From Megamerina dolium (taxonomy: Eukaryota; Arthropoda; Insecta; Diptera; Megamerinidae), in assembly GCA_963854835.1 (NCBI GenBank), contig OY978530.1, positions 22,638,937 through 22,702,936 of the forward strand: a stretch of DNA of 64,000 nt. Direction: 5' to 3'. The notes beneath the pieces were generated by a model. That model was not told the origin of the DNA. It did not search any database and was given only the letters and a program-made list of their open reading frames with translations. Both the position numbers and the translations under genes were made by a program. Below, in pieces: positions 21,751-30,647 of this stretch. The number at the start of each line of letters is the position of its first letter. The first letter of the stretch is position 1.

Positions 21751-22764
21751 ATGACAGGCTACTATTACCACTCAACGAGTTGTGTAAAGATAGAGGAAGG
21801 GATTGGTGGCGGTACAAACGCGACAGCATCCATAACTGGTCAGACTTCAAAGAGGCGGCACTGAAATACTTCCTTCCACCACGCTACATGGTGAAATTAG
21901 AAGACGACATTGCCAGACGCAGGCAAGGACCACGTGAGAAGGCGTTAACTTATGGCGTTAACTCGCCAACATTCTCGACTCAAACACGAATGCCATTTAG
22001 ATAGGGCATATGACGGGTTAAGACCCGAATATCGTCTATATATCAAACGTAACGAATTTGATAATTTAGACACATTGATGGAACTCGCAGACGAGTACGA
22101 AAACATACATGAAGAAGATTCACGTAGAAATCGACCATACCCTAAGCATATGGTAAAACAACAAAAGCCAACATCGAAAGAGGAACACTGTCACGAAACA
22201 AAACTAACCTACGAATCGCCAGAGACAACGAAAGAAGACGACCCCTATGAAAGACCATATGTCAATGTCACTTGTCAAGGGAAGCCAGTGACAGCACTCA
22301 TTGATACGGGCGCATCACTAACGTTTGTAGGGAAAACACTGCACGAACATATTCGCCAGTGTCAAAGACCCTTAGAGCTTACCCAACAAATCGTGATAGC
22401 CAACGGCGAAGAAATGCAGATAGGGGAATGCTACAATGCGACATTCCACCTATATAACAAACGTATTCAACATGAGGTATATTACCTATCTGGCACGAGC
22501 GAACTGTGCATACTCGGCGTGGACCTACTAAGGCGAATTGGTCTTCGTGTTGAAGTCGGTGGGCGGCAACAATTTCAATCCGCCATCACCAGAGAGTCAC
22601 TCAAGTTCAACAAACAAAACAGCAAAACAACGTCATCAATAAAAAGGGATGAGTACCACTACAGATCAACCAGGATACGGAGGAGGCCCCTCCATTATAT
22701 TAAAAATAAAAAAAAGAATTATTTATACTTATATAAAAAAAAAAAAAATAAAAAAAAAGAATGA
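21750..22764 (+). pseudogene. LTR-element Gag plus aspartic protease, no polymerase
   Basis: Gag-like part: WSDFKEAALKYFLPPRYMVK and EDDIARRRQGPREKALTY, the W..F...F.P.Y and QG.E...Y pattern of Ty3/gypsy capsid. After a small tandem slip near 21950 comes YDGLRPEYRLYIKRNEFDNL. A retroviral-type protease follows, with TALIDTGASLTFVGK (catalytic DTGA at about 22300) and the closing ILGVDLLRRIGLRVEV near 22510-22555. No zinc knuckle is seen. The frame ends in a lysine-rich tail and stops at 22764, and a polypurine tract with LTR start follows at 23036. RT, RNase H and integrase are missing, so this is a non-autonomous or deleted element. The 5' LTR is missing because the left end is fused to the mariner relic. 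Confidence 0.75.
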
Positions 22765-23033
22765 ATGAATTTAAATACTTAATATAAATTATAATTTTTT
22801 TTATTTACATAATTCCATTTCATTAGTTCATTTTACCTTTTCTTATTACTAAATTATTATTATTACATTATATCGCATTATTTTTACTTTATATATTTAT
22901 TATTCATATACTTATTATTATTATTATTTAACTTTTACTCACTTTTTTTTATGTTAAGAGAATTTCTATCCTCGCAAGTAAGAGGAGAAACCAACCTCCA
23001 TTTAAGTAAGTTAGGGATAGTTCCTATCCTCGC
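22765..23033. other. AT-rich 3' untranslated part of the gag-protease element
   Basis: Very AT-rich with A and T runs; no coding signal. Confidence 0.5.
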
Positions 23034-23035
23034 AA

Positions 23036-23091
23036 GTAAGGGGGGAATGTAACACGCGTATTCGTGTTACAAATTAATAATATTAAAATAT
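23036..23091 (+). promoter_or_regulatory. Polypurine tract and start of the 3' LTR of the gag-protease element
   Basis: The run aagtaaggggggaa (23034-23047) is a polypurine tract immediately before tgtaacacgcg, a typical LTR start with TG. The tract is preceded by a near-duplicate of itself at 22967-22990 (ctatcctcgcaagtaagagg). This LTR is split at 23091 by the insertion of the element at 23092-26914 and resumes at about 26919. Confidence 0.6.
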
Positions 23092-23529
23092 TGTTACGTT
23101 TTTATTCTGTGAGCGTTTAATTCTATTTGAATTACCTTGTTCGATCACTGGATTCTGTTAATAATCACTGCAACACTTATTTTATGCAACTATATACAGC
23201 AACAATTTATTTAATAATCTCTATTTACAATCAACACTGTTTACAATCAACTATTTACTATAACACTTAAATGTACTTGCAACTTTTGCCTCTGTATCAA
23301 TGTTTTCGCAATCACGTTCGGTAGCAGATTGATCGTCAATTCTCAACACTGGCTCTATTTATACTCTGTTGGCAACACCCCAGAATCTTCCTTTATCGAG
23401 ATTCTTCTCTTCCTTTCTCGTTGGCTTGTTCTGGTTATCGCTCATTTCTTTTTGTTGACATTCGTTTCGATGCTGCCAATAGTGCCAGTCACAATAGTGA
23501 TGAGTAATCAACTATCGATACTCGTTACA
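23092..23529 (-). repeat. 3' LTR of the Gag-integrase element
   Basis: 438 bp; on the + strand it begins tgttacg and ends cgttaca. It is identical by eye to 26477-26914. On the minus strand it carries a TATA box (tataaata, + strand 23356-23363). Confidence 0.92.
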
Positions 23530-23542
23530 CTGCCCTCCTCTT
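23530..23542 (-). promoter_or_regulatory. Polypurine tract of the Gag-integrase element
   Basis: On the minus strand aagaggagggcag abuts the 3' LTR directly, the expected plus-strand primer site. Confidence 0.8.
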
Positions 23543-23567
23543 AACCTTGTTCGTCCCGAACAAGTTT

Positions 23568-26447
23568 TTATACTTCCCCTCGATATGGCGCAAGTCGCTC
23601 TAAGTGCACTACTTTAAACTTTGCTCTTTTATTCCAGGCACGTTGAATGCGATACACTACGTCATTTATCTTTGCTATAATCTCATATGGTCCTTCCCAA
23701 TGAGTCTGTAGTTTAGGGGACAGGCCTTTCTTTCGTTGTGGATTATGAAGCATTACAAGCTCTCCTTCATAGAACCCTTTTGAATTTGCTTTCAAGTCAT
23801 ACCTGGCCTTCATCTTATCGCTTATCATCTGCGACCGCTCTCTGATGAACCGATGTACTTCATCCAACTGTTCCCGCTTTTCGCTAGTATAATTACCTTC
23901 GGTTGATCTCGTTGGTGTTACGACTCCAAATTTTAAATCAGCTGGCAGTCTTAACTCGTTTCCAAAAATTGCCATTGCCGGTGTAGCAGCCGTCGTATCA
24001 TGTTGTGCGCATCGATATGCCATGAGGAACATTGGTATATGTACATCCCAGTCTCTTTGGTATTTATCTACGACTTTTCTCAAATATTCCACCAAGGTAC
24101 GGTTAAATCGTTCTACCATGCCATCAGATTGTGGATGCAAAGGTGTTGTACGAGTTTTGTATATACCCAGCATACGGCATATCTCTTGGAATACAACTGA
24201 TTCGAAATTTCGACCTTGGTCTGAGTGTAACTCCATCGGTACACCAAAACGAGTAATCCATTGGTTGACGAATACATCCGCAACTGTACTAGCTTCTTGA
24301 TTTGGAATGGGGTATACTTCAGGCCATTTACTGAAGTAATCTATAACCACCAGAACATACTTGTTTCCTGCGTTGCTTATTGGAAATGGCCCAGCTATGT
24401 CCATAGCAATTCGCTCAAATGGAGCACCCACGGTGTATTGGTGCATCTTACCTCGACTTTTCTTAGTGGGACCTTTGGCCATTGCACATTGCTTACATTT
24501 CCGAATCCAATCAGCTACATGGTCATGACATCCAACCCAATAAAATCGTTTCTTTATTTTCTCGACGGTTTTGGTGATTCCCAAATGCCCTCCACTGGAG
24601 GCATTGTGATACTCAGCTATCACTTCATTTATTCTCGCCTTGGGTACCACTAGAAGATCATTAGTGATTTTTCCATCCTCACTTTCCCATGCTCGGAATA
24701 AACATCCGTCTCGTAAGTGCAGGCTTTGCCACTGCGCCCAGTATGCCTTTGCTATTGGACTCTCATTAGCCATTTCTTGCCAATCTGGACGTATGCCCTG
24801 CTCCTTGTGTTCCATAATCTTTGCGAGATCTGGGTCGTTCCGTTGATCTTCTTGAACTCGTTCGGTTGTCCATGACTCTTCCGATAATACATTCGTAAGT
24901 CGTAGGTTAACAATGTGATTCTGGCTTCCTACCCGAGAACAATGTTTACTATCTACGGTGCAAGTACGATGATATGGAGTAACAGCTTTACCACGATGAA
25001 TGACATCACGATCTTCCTTTCGTTGTCCTGGTGAATTCGATCTTTGTTGCTTGCGTCGTAGCCGACAATTACGCGCCATGTGTCCTCTTTGATCGCATAT
25101 GAAGCACTTACCGGCAAATTTATTTTTGTGTTGATTCCTTGTTCTTCCTTTAGGCTTCATACTCGATTGATTGCAATCACGAGCTATATGCCCTCGTTTG
25201 TCGCAAATGAAGCACTTACCATTAAATTTGTTTTCACGTCGACCTGTTGTTCTTCCTTCAGGCTGCACTACTGATTTTACTGCCTGACACACTGCTTCAA
25301 CCAGATGTGATGTTTTCCCCTCTAGTTTGCGTACTCCTGGCACTGGTCGACACATCAAACTGGCGGCTTCAAACGTCAAGGCACTACTGACTGTTTCGGC
25401 ATAAGTATTCCTGGGTGACATGACTAGGGCACGCTTTGTCTCTCCATCACGTATACCATCTATGAATGCCTCTATTTTTATTTTTTCGACGAACTCTTCC
25501 GAATTACCGGAGAACGCTAGATGACATAAGCGCTCAATATCGGAAGCGAATTCCTGAAGGCTCTCATTACTCCGTTGCACTCGCGATCTCAATTCAACTC
25601 GATGTAATCGACTCTTGTATTCATTTCCATATTTTCGCTGGAGTGTGTCCATCAGTGATTGGTAGCTACCCCGATCTTTCTCTGGAATCATCTGTAACAC
25701 TTCGGAAGCATTACCTTTTAATGCGACTATTAAAGCAGCAGTCTTGTCGCTGTCATCCCATTGATTCTTCGAAGCTGTTGTCTCGAATTGAAGCTTGAAG
25801 ATGTTGAATGGCGTGCTTCCGTCAAATATTGGTGGCTTTAGTTTAATTGTAGTTGACTCTCTTATCACTGATGTGGTTGCTCCACTTATTTTTATTTTAT
25901 TAAGTTCACGCTCTAATTTCTCAAGCTTTTCTTCCAAGTCATCATGTCTGTCTACATGTTCCTTCAGCTTATCATCCAAATCATCCACATGTTCTTTCAG
26001 CTCTGTGACTTTGTCATTAATAGCTCCGGAAATTTCCTGAAATCTAATCTCAATTCCCTTTTGTAGTTTTTCGATGACATGTTCTTGACGAGCCGAATGT
26101 TCTTGAATTTCCATACGCAATTCACTAATAACGCCCTCTTGGCGTACCGAATGTTCTTGTAACTTCGCATTAATTCCTTGCAGTTGCTGCTGCTGCTGTT
26201 GCATCATGGATTTCATAAATTCCATGAGTTGACCACTCGAATCTACCTTGCTCTCTTCCTCGGCGTGCACAACTGCATGTATATCGTCTTCCTCAAAGAA
26301 CTCATGTTCTTCTACATTAATTCCCTTAGCCTCCATGGCTTTCCTCAGCCTCACCAGCAGTTCCGCCTTTGCACCTGATGACGATAGATTCATCTCTACC
26401 AACAGCTTTTTAAGCTGGTCCACTTTTAGTTGGTCAATTTTCACCAT
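23568..26447 (-). CDS. Gag-integrase fusion polyprotein (959 residues)
   Basis: Uninterrupted ORF starting MVKIDQLK eight bases past the primer site. Domains in order: SAP-like motif (residues about 5-40, LKKLLVEMNLSSSGAKAEL); acidic stretch; glutamine run and long coiled coil (about 75-195); Ty3/gypsy capsid region (about 200-390, with FNIFKLQFETTASKNQWDD); two CCHC zinc knuckles (about 409 CFICDKRGHIARDC and 445 CFICDQRGHMARNC). After a linker of about 100 residues comes integrase: HHCC zinc finger (about 611-655), catalytic core with Asp in MDIAGPFP (about 681), Asp in HSDQGRNFES (about 741) and Glu in MVERFNR (about 777), then a GPY-type C-terminal module (HWEGPYEII, about 918). Protease, RT and RNase H are absent. 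Inferred: it can assemble particles and join DNA ends if another element supplies the missing enzymes. Without its own protease, Gag and integrase might act as a fusion. Confidence 0.93.
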   Translation of the reverse strand: MVKIDQLKVDQLKKLLVEMNLSSSGAKAELLVRLRKAMEAKGINVEEHEFFEEDDIHAVVHAEEESKVDSSGQLMEFMKSMMQQQQQQLQGINAKLQEHSVRQEGVISELRMEIQEHSARQEHVIEKLQKGIEIRFQEISGAINDKVTELKEHVDDLDDKLKEHVDRHDDLEEKLEKLERELNKIKISGATTSVIRESTTIKLKPPIFDGSTPFNIFKLQFETTASKNQWDDSDKTAALIVALKGNASEVLQMIPEKDRGSYQSLMDTLQRKYGNEYKSRLHRVELRSRVQRSNESLQEFASDIERLCHLAFSGNSEEFVEKIKIEAFIDGIRDGETKRALVMSPRNTYAETVSSALTFEAASLMCRPVPGVRKLEGKTSHLVEAVCQAVKSVVQPEGRTTGRRENKFNGKCFICDKRGHIARDCNQSSMKPKGRTRNQHKNKFAGKCFICDQRGHMARNCRLRRKQQRSNSPGQRKEDRDVIHRGKAVTPYHRTCTVDSKHCSRVGSQNHIVNLRLTNVLSEESWTTERVQEDQRNDPDLAKIMEHKEQGIRPDWQEMANESPIAKAYWAQWQSLHLRDGCLFRAWESEDGKITNDLLVVPKARINEVIAEYHNASSGGHLGITKTVEKIKKRFYWVGCHDHVADWIRKCKQCAMAKGPTKKSRGKMHQYTVGAPFERIAMDIAGPFPISNAGNKYVLVVIDYFSKWPEVYPIPNQEASTVADVFVNQWITRFGVPMELHSDQGRNFESVVFQEICRMLGIYKTRTTPLHPQSDGMVERFNRTLVEYLRKVVDKYQRDWDVHIPMFLMAYRCAQHDTTAATPAMAIFGNELRLPADLKFGVVTPTRSTEGNYTSEKREQLDEVHRFIRERSQMISDKMKARYDLKANSKGFYEGELVMLHNPQRKKGLSPKLQTHWEGPYEIIAKINDVVYRIQRAWNKRAKFKVVHLERLAPYRGEV

Positions 26448-26454
26448 CTTTACA

Positions 26455-26474
26455 GAATCCCACTTCTGACACCA
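26455..26474 (-). promoter_or_regulatory. Primer-binding site, probably tRNA-Leu
   Basis: Minus-strand sequence tggtgtcagaagtgggattc, two bases inside the 5' LTR. It starts with TGG (complement of CCA) and fits the 3' end of tRNA-Leu with about one mismatch; the tRNA match is from memory and not checked against a fly tRNA set. Confidence 0.65.
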
Positions 26475-26476
26475 AT

Positions 26477-26914
26477 TGTTACGTTTTTATTCTGTGAGCG
26501 TTTAATTCTATTTGAATTACCTTGTTCGATCACTGGATTCTGTTAATAATCACTGCAACACTTATTTTATGCAACTATATACAGCAACAATTTATTTAAT
26601 AATCTCTATTTACAATCAACACTGTTTACAATCAACTATTTACTATAACACTTAAATGTACTTGCAACTTTTGCCTCTGTATCAATGTTTTCGCAATCAC
26701 GTTCGGTAGCAGATTGATCGTCAATTCTCAACACTGGCTCTATTTATACTCTGTTGGCAACACCCCAGAATCTTCCTTTATCGAGATTCTTCTCTTCCTT
26801 TCTCGTTGGCTTGTTCTGGTTATCGCTCATTTCTTTTTGTTGACATTCGTTTCGATGCTGCCAATAGTGCCAGTCACAATAGTGATGAGTAATCAACTAT
26901 CGATACTCGTTACA
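26477..26914 (-). repeat. 5' LTR of the Gag-integrase element
   Basis: 438 bp, identical by eye to the 3' LTR. It drives transcription leftward. Confidence 0.92.
26741..26748 (-). promoter_or_regulatory. LTR TATA box
   Basis: Minus-strand gagtataaata. The same element is conserved in the diverged LTR of the relative at 52850-53240 (gagtataaataag near 53019), which supports function. Confidence 0.65.
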
Positions 26915-26918
26915 ATAT

Positions 26919-27687
26919 AATAATAATTAAAAAAAAACTATATAAAAATCATGTCGCAATTCGGTATCGAACCCGTACATGTGGGCAAGGTCAGGTGGTG
27001 GGACGAACCCACGAAACACTTGTGCCAAGACACATTACAACTTCGATACAGATAAATGAGTTTGTATATTTGCTTGTGCTTAATTCAGTTGATGTAAATT
27101 AATTGATATAAATTAATTTGAATTTACATGTAATGTAGGTATGTATGTATGTAATGTACGTTAATTGAATAAAGGCAAAAGCACAAGCAAAAATAAAGGC
27201 AAACACATAGAGCAGAAATGAGAATTCTCGTTTGGTTTAGCATACATTTAATAGATAAAGATCATGCTGAACCAACGAAAATCGAGAAAAGCGACTTCCG
27301 TACATGATCGGACAAGCGACATATGTACATGTGCTTGACCAGTTAGGATCAATATTGAAGCGTCTTTCTTCAGTTGCCAATTATTTTGCAACAACGACCC
27401 GTTGGGCGAAATATTACCAACGAGTGCTCTATTGAAGCAGAACCATATACGGTGCGCGACAATCCGAGTTCTTGCCCTAAAGTGATCCCATATACGGGAG
27501 CTTCGGGTAGTCAACTGCGAGCCTTCTGCTCTGCCAAAGTAGTCACTTTGACAACTTCAAATCCAGGAGCAACCAGCTCGAGAGCTGGTTCCTCCTGCAT
27601 TCCACTCCTTGTCTCATTCTTACTTGCGTAGGATACTAATAGGATAAATTTCATAAATTTATAGCCTTAGTGGAATAATTCAATTGT
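26919..27687. other. Remainder of the interrupted LTR and unassigned DNA
   Basis: The LTR that began at 23048 should continue here, but its end was not found. Holds a (gtat)n stretch near 27138, an AT-rich palindrome near 27095-27130 and a 35-bp near-palindrome (caggagcaaccagctc against gagctggttcctcctg, 27566-27600). No convincing gene. Confidence 0.5.
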
Positions 27688-27777
27688 AGCATATTTTTCA
27701 GTTTCTCAGTGGCGAAAATCTCCTCGGTTAGAGGTTGTGCGTTGGGTTTGGGACCCGCCACATAAAAAACCCCCCCA

Positions 27778-28680
27778 ATGAAAAAAACAAATATGCCTCG
27801 GATAAGGACTACCGCTTTTGTTGATGACCCCCGCAAACGAAAAAAGGACCACGATTTACGGATATGCACCTGGAATGTCCGATCCCTTTATAGGGAGGGT
27901 GCCTCTATCCAGCTGGTTGATGTCCTCGAAAAATACAGAGCTGACATCTCCGCTCTCCAGGAAATGCGATGGACAGGACAGGGCTGCTCCAAAAGAGCGT
28001 CCTGTGACATCTACTACAGTTGCCATGCTGAAAGGCACGAATTAGGATGTGGATTTTTGGTCAGCAAGAGACTACGACATCTTGTCTCACAGTTCACGCC
28101 TGTGAACGAACGGCTGGCCACAATCCGCATCAAGGCAAAATTTTTCAACATCAGCCTTATATGTGCCCACGCTCCGACGGATGAGAAGGACAATGTGACC
28201 AAGGAGAGCTTCTTTCAGCGCCTCGAAGAAGCTTATGACCGCTGCCCCCGTCACGATATCAAAATCGTGCTTGGCGACTTTAATGCCAGGGTGGGCAAGG
28301 AAGGTACCTTTGGTCCAACTGTCGGAAAATTCAGCCTCCACCAGAACACCTCCGATAACGGAATGAGGCTGATCGACTTCGCCGCAGCACGAAACATGGT
28401 AATTGGTGGTACCAGATTCCAGCATCTCGACATCCACAAAGCGACATGGCTGTCTCCAGATCAACGTACAAGAAACCAAATTGATCATGTGGTGATTGAC
28501 GGAAGGCATGCTTCCAGTGTGATGGACGTGAAATCGATCCGTGGTGCCAACATCGACTCGGATCACTACCTTGTTGCAGCTAAGGTGCGCACACGCTTAT
28601 GTGTCGCAAATAACAAGAGAAGTCCCACACAGAGAAAGCTCGACGTCAGTAAGCTGCAATCACCAGAGACACTGTACTGA
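27778..28680 (+). CDS. LINE endonuclease domain (copy C)
   Basis: An apurinic/apyrimidinic-type endonuclease that would nick target DNA for reverse transcription. Visible landmarks: LRICTWNVRSLYREG (metal-binding Asn), ISALQEMRWTGQG (catalytic Glu), APTDEKDN, IVLGDFNARVGKEG (Asp/Asn), TWLSPDQRTRNQIDHVVID and IDSDHYLVAAK with the terminal Asp-His pair. All expected active-site residues appear present. The frame ends at 28680, just after an internal deletion that removes the linker to RT. The start is taken at 27778 or the ATG at 27793; the N-terminus is uncertain because the copy is 5' truncated. Confidence 0.85.
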   Translation: MKKTNMPRIRTTAFVDDPRKRKKDHDLRICTWNVRSLYREGASIQLVDVLEKYRADISALQEMRWTGQGCSKRASCDIYYSCHAERHELGCGFLVSKRLRHLVSQFTPVNERLATIRIKAKFFNISLICAHAPTDEKDNVTKESFFQRLEEAYDRCPRHDIKIVLGDFNARVGKEGTFGPTVGKFSLHQNTSDNGMRLIDFAAARNMVIGGTRFQHLDIHKATWLSPDQRTRNQIDHVVIDGRHASSVMDVKSIRGANIDSDHYLVAAKVRTRLCVANNKRSPTQRKLDVSKLQSPETLY

Positions 28681-28682
28681 GC

Positions 28683-30302
28683 CTATGGAGGGAACACTTC
28701 TCCACGTTACTGAATGGCGATGCTACGAACAATTCCGCCAGTGGAGGAGATTGCCCGATAACTCCAATTACAGATGATGGTGTTGATGTTCCACCACCCG
28801 ACTATGACGAGGTTAAAACGGCCATTTTAAGGCTGAAGAACAACAAAGCTGCAGGTGCTGATGGCCTGCCTGCCGAGTTGTTTAAGACCGGAGGCGATGA
28901 GCTGCTCACCCGCATGCACCAGCTCATAAGCAGAATATGGTCGGATGAAAGCATGCCTGATGATTGGAGGCTCAGTGTTCTCTGTCCTGTACATAAAAAA
29001 GGTGACCCCACAATTTGCGCCAACTACCGTGGAATAAGTCTCCTGAGCATCGCATACAAGGTTCTATCGAGCGTACTGTGTGAAAGGTTGAAGCCTATGC
29101 TCAGCAACCTGATTGGACCTTATCAGTGTGGCTTCAGACCTGGTAAATCCACCATCGACCAGATTTTCACACTGCGCCAAATCCTGGAGAAGACCCAAGA
29201 AAAACAGATCGACACACACCACCTATTTGTTGATTATAAAGCCGCTTTCGAAAGTCCGGTAAGGGATTACCTCTACGCAACAATGTCTGAGTTCGGTATT
29301 CCTGCAAAGCTCATTCGACTTTGTAGAATGACACTGCATAACTCCCGTTGTGCAGTGAAAATTGGGAAGGACCTCTCCGCACCGTTTAATACCGAACGGG
29401 GTTTCAGACAAGGTGATTCGTTATCGTGCGACTTCTTCAATCTTATTATGGAGAAAATAATACGAGCTGCTGATCTACGACATAATGGCACTATCTTCAA
29501 CAAAAGTGTCATGCTGTTAGCGTATGCCGACGATATTGACATAATCGGCATGAACACGCGAGCAGTCAGTGCAGCATTCTCAGAGTTGGAAAGAGAGTCG
29601 CGTCGGATGGGTCTCACGGTGAACGAGGGCAAGACGAAGTATCTAGTGTCAACAAACAAAGAGTCCCGGCGTCTTGGACACCACGTCACTGTTGACAACT
29701 ACGCTTTTGAAGTAGTAAGGGACTTTGTCTATCTTGGAACCAGCATTAACAGCAGTAATGACGTCAGCTTGGAGATCATGCGTAGGATAACTCTTGCTAA
29801 CAGGTGTTACTTTGGGCTGAGTAAGCAATTGAGAAGTCGAGCCCTCTCTCGAAGAACGAAAACTACACTCTACAAGTCTCTCATCATGCCTGTCCTAACA
29901 TATGGCGCTGAAGCCTGGACAATTTCCACCTCGGATGAGCGAATACTTGGAGTTTTCGAGAGAAAAGTGCTACGCAAGATCTTTGGACCTATTTGCGTTG
30001 GTGGCGAGTACCGAATAAGGTACAACCATGAGCTGTACGAGCTGTATGCCGATATTGACATAGTAAAGCGCATCAAAATCCAGCGGCTGCGCTGGCTAGG
30101 TCATGTCGAGCGAATGGAAGAACACGCTCCAGCTAAGAAGGTGTTATATTCGGAACCCGCTGGAGGACGACGCAAAAGAGGAAGACCAAACCTCCGGTGG
30201 AAAGACCAAGTACTGGAGAACCTGACGGCGCTTGGAATTTCTAACTGGCGCCAGCTAGCGAAGAACAGAGATGGCTGGCGAAGCATGTTATTTTCGGCCT
30301 AA
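28683..30302 (+). CDS. LINE reverse transcriptase domain (copy C)
   Basis: Open without interruption from the deletion junction to the stop at 30302. Contains the substrate-positioning loop (CANYRGISLLSIAYKVLSSV), [40 protein letters not shown] with the first catalytic Asp, GFRQGDSLSCDFFNLI, the YADD catalytic box (29524-29535), VYLGTSINSSNDV, YGAEAWTISTSDERILGVFE and the C-terminal RWLGHVERMEEHAPAKKV and [15 protein letters not shown]. The last segment is characteristic of RTE/BovB-like elements. No start codon can be assigned because the frame is joined to the upstream domain only through the deleted linker. Confidence 0.88.
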   Translation, partial: LWREHFSTLLNGDATNNSASGGDCPITPITDDGVDVPPPDYDEVKTAILRLKNNKAAGADGLPAELFKTGGDELLTRMHQLISRIWSDESMPDDWRLSVLCPVHKKGDPTICANYRGISLLSIAYKVLSSVLCERLKPMLSNLIGPYQCGFRPGKSTIDQIFTLRQILEKTQEKQIDTHHLFVDYKAAFESPVRDYLYATMSEFGIPAKLIRLCRMTLHNSRCAVKIGKDLSAPFNTERGFRQGDSLSCDFFNLIMEKIIRAADLRHNGTIFNKSVMLLAYADDIDIIGMNTRAVSAAFSELERESRRMGLTVNEGKTKYLVSTNKESRRLGHHVTVDNYAFEVVRDFVYLGTSINSSNDVSLEIMRRITLANRCYFGLSKQLRSRALSRRTKTTLYKSLIMPVLTYGAEAWTISTSDERILGVFERKVLRKIFGPICVGGEYRIRYNHELYELYADIDIVKRIKIQRLRWLGHVERMEEHAPAKKVLYSEPAGGRRKRGRPNLRWKDQVLENLTALGISNWRQLAKNRDGWRSMLFSA

Positions 30303-30355
30303 ATCGATATTCGGTTGTTATGGCCACATAAGTAAGTAAGTAAGCATATTTTTCA

Positions 30356-30647
30356 TTAATTTGTTAATTCAATTTGCCAATTCTTCTATACTTTTAAGTC
30401 TCTTTTCTTTTTGTAAATACTTAATTTTTGTAAAATCAAATAAACGAAAAGAATAATAAAAATAGGAATTGTACCGCGAGAGGTATATCATCCGAGCCGA
30501 ACACTCTAGTGTCGGTAATATTACTGTCAATTTGACAGTAAGTGTGTAATTGGGTTTTCCTCCCACAACAAGAGTTTTTCGCTGCCCTCTTGTTTACCCT
30601 GGCTGGCTGAGCGTTACCCCAGCTGGAAAACAAAGGCACGCGTTACA
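30356..30647. other. Spacer, nothing recognised
   Basis: AT-rich on the left, mixed on the right (tgtaccgcgagaggtat to gctggaaaacaaaggc). No coding motif. Confidence 0.45.

Larger units (their letters stand above)
23092..26914 (-). mobile_element. Young LTR retrotransposon encoding a Gag-integrase fusion
   Basis: A complete two-LTR element on the minus strand, 3823 bp, flanked by a 4-bp target duplication (atat at 23088-23091 and 26915-26918). It has a primer-binding site, a polypurine tract and a single intact ORF (23568-26447). The two 438-bp LTRs look identical by eye, so insertion is recent. The ORF contains Gag and integrase but no protease, reverse transcriptase or RNase H, so proteins for reverse transcription must come in trans from a relative. 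The 4-bp ATAT target is known for some Ty3/gypsy lineages. It sits inside the 3' LTR of the gag-protease element. Confidence 0.92.
27688..30355 (+). mobile_element. RTE-like LINE copy C with target-site duplication
   Basis: A 2642-bp insertion (27701-30342) bounded by a perfect 13-bp direct repeat agcatatttttca at 27688-27700 and 30343-30355. The 3' end has the family tail cataagtaagtaagtaag. Compared with copy B it is 5' truncated and lacks about 440 bp between endonuclease and RT (junction near 28670), which puts the two domains in different frames. It looks young: long open frames in both domains and an intact target duplication. Confidence 0.92.

Noticed and set aside
23329..23544. Identical 60-70 codon open frames in both LTRs
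   Set aside because: They lie antisense to the element within the LTR and have no homology; the duplication is due to the LTRs.
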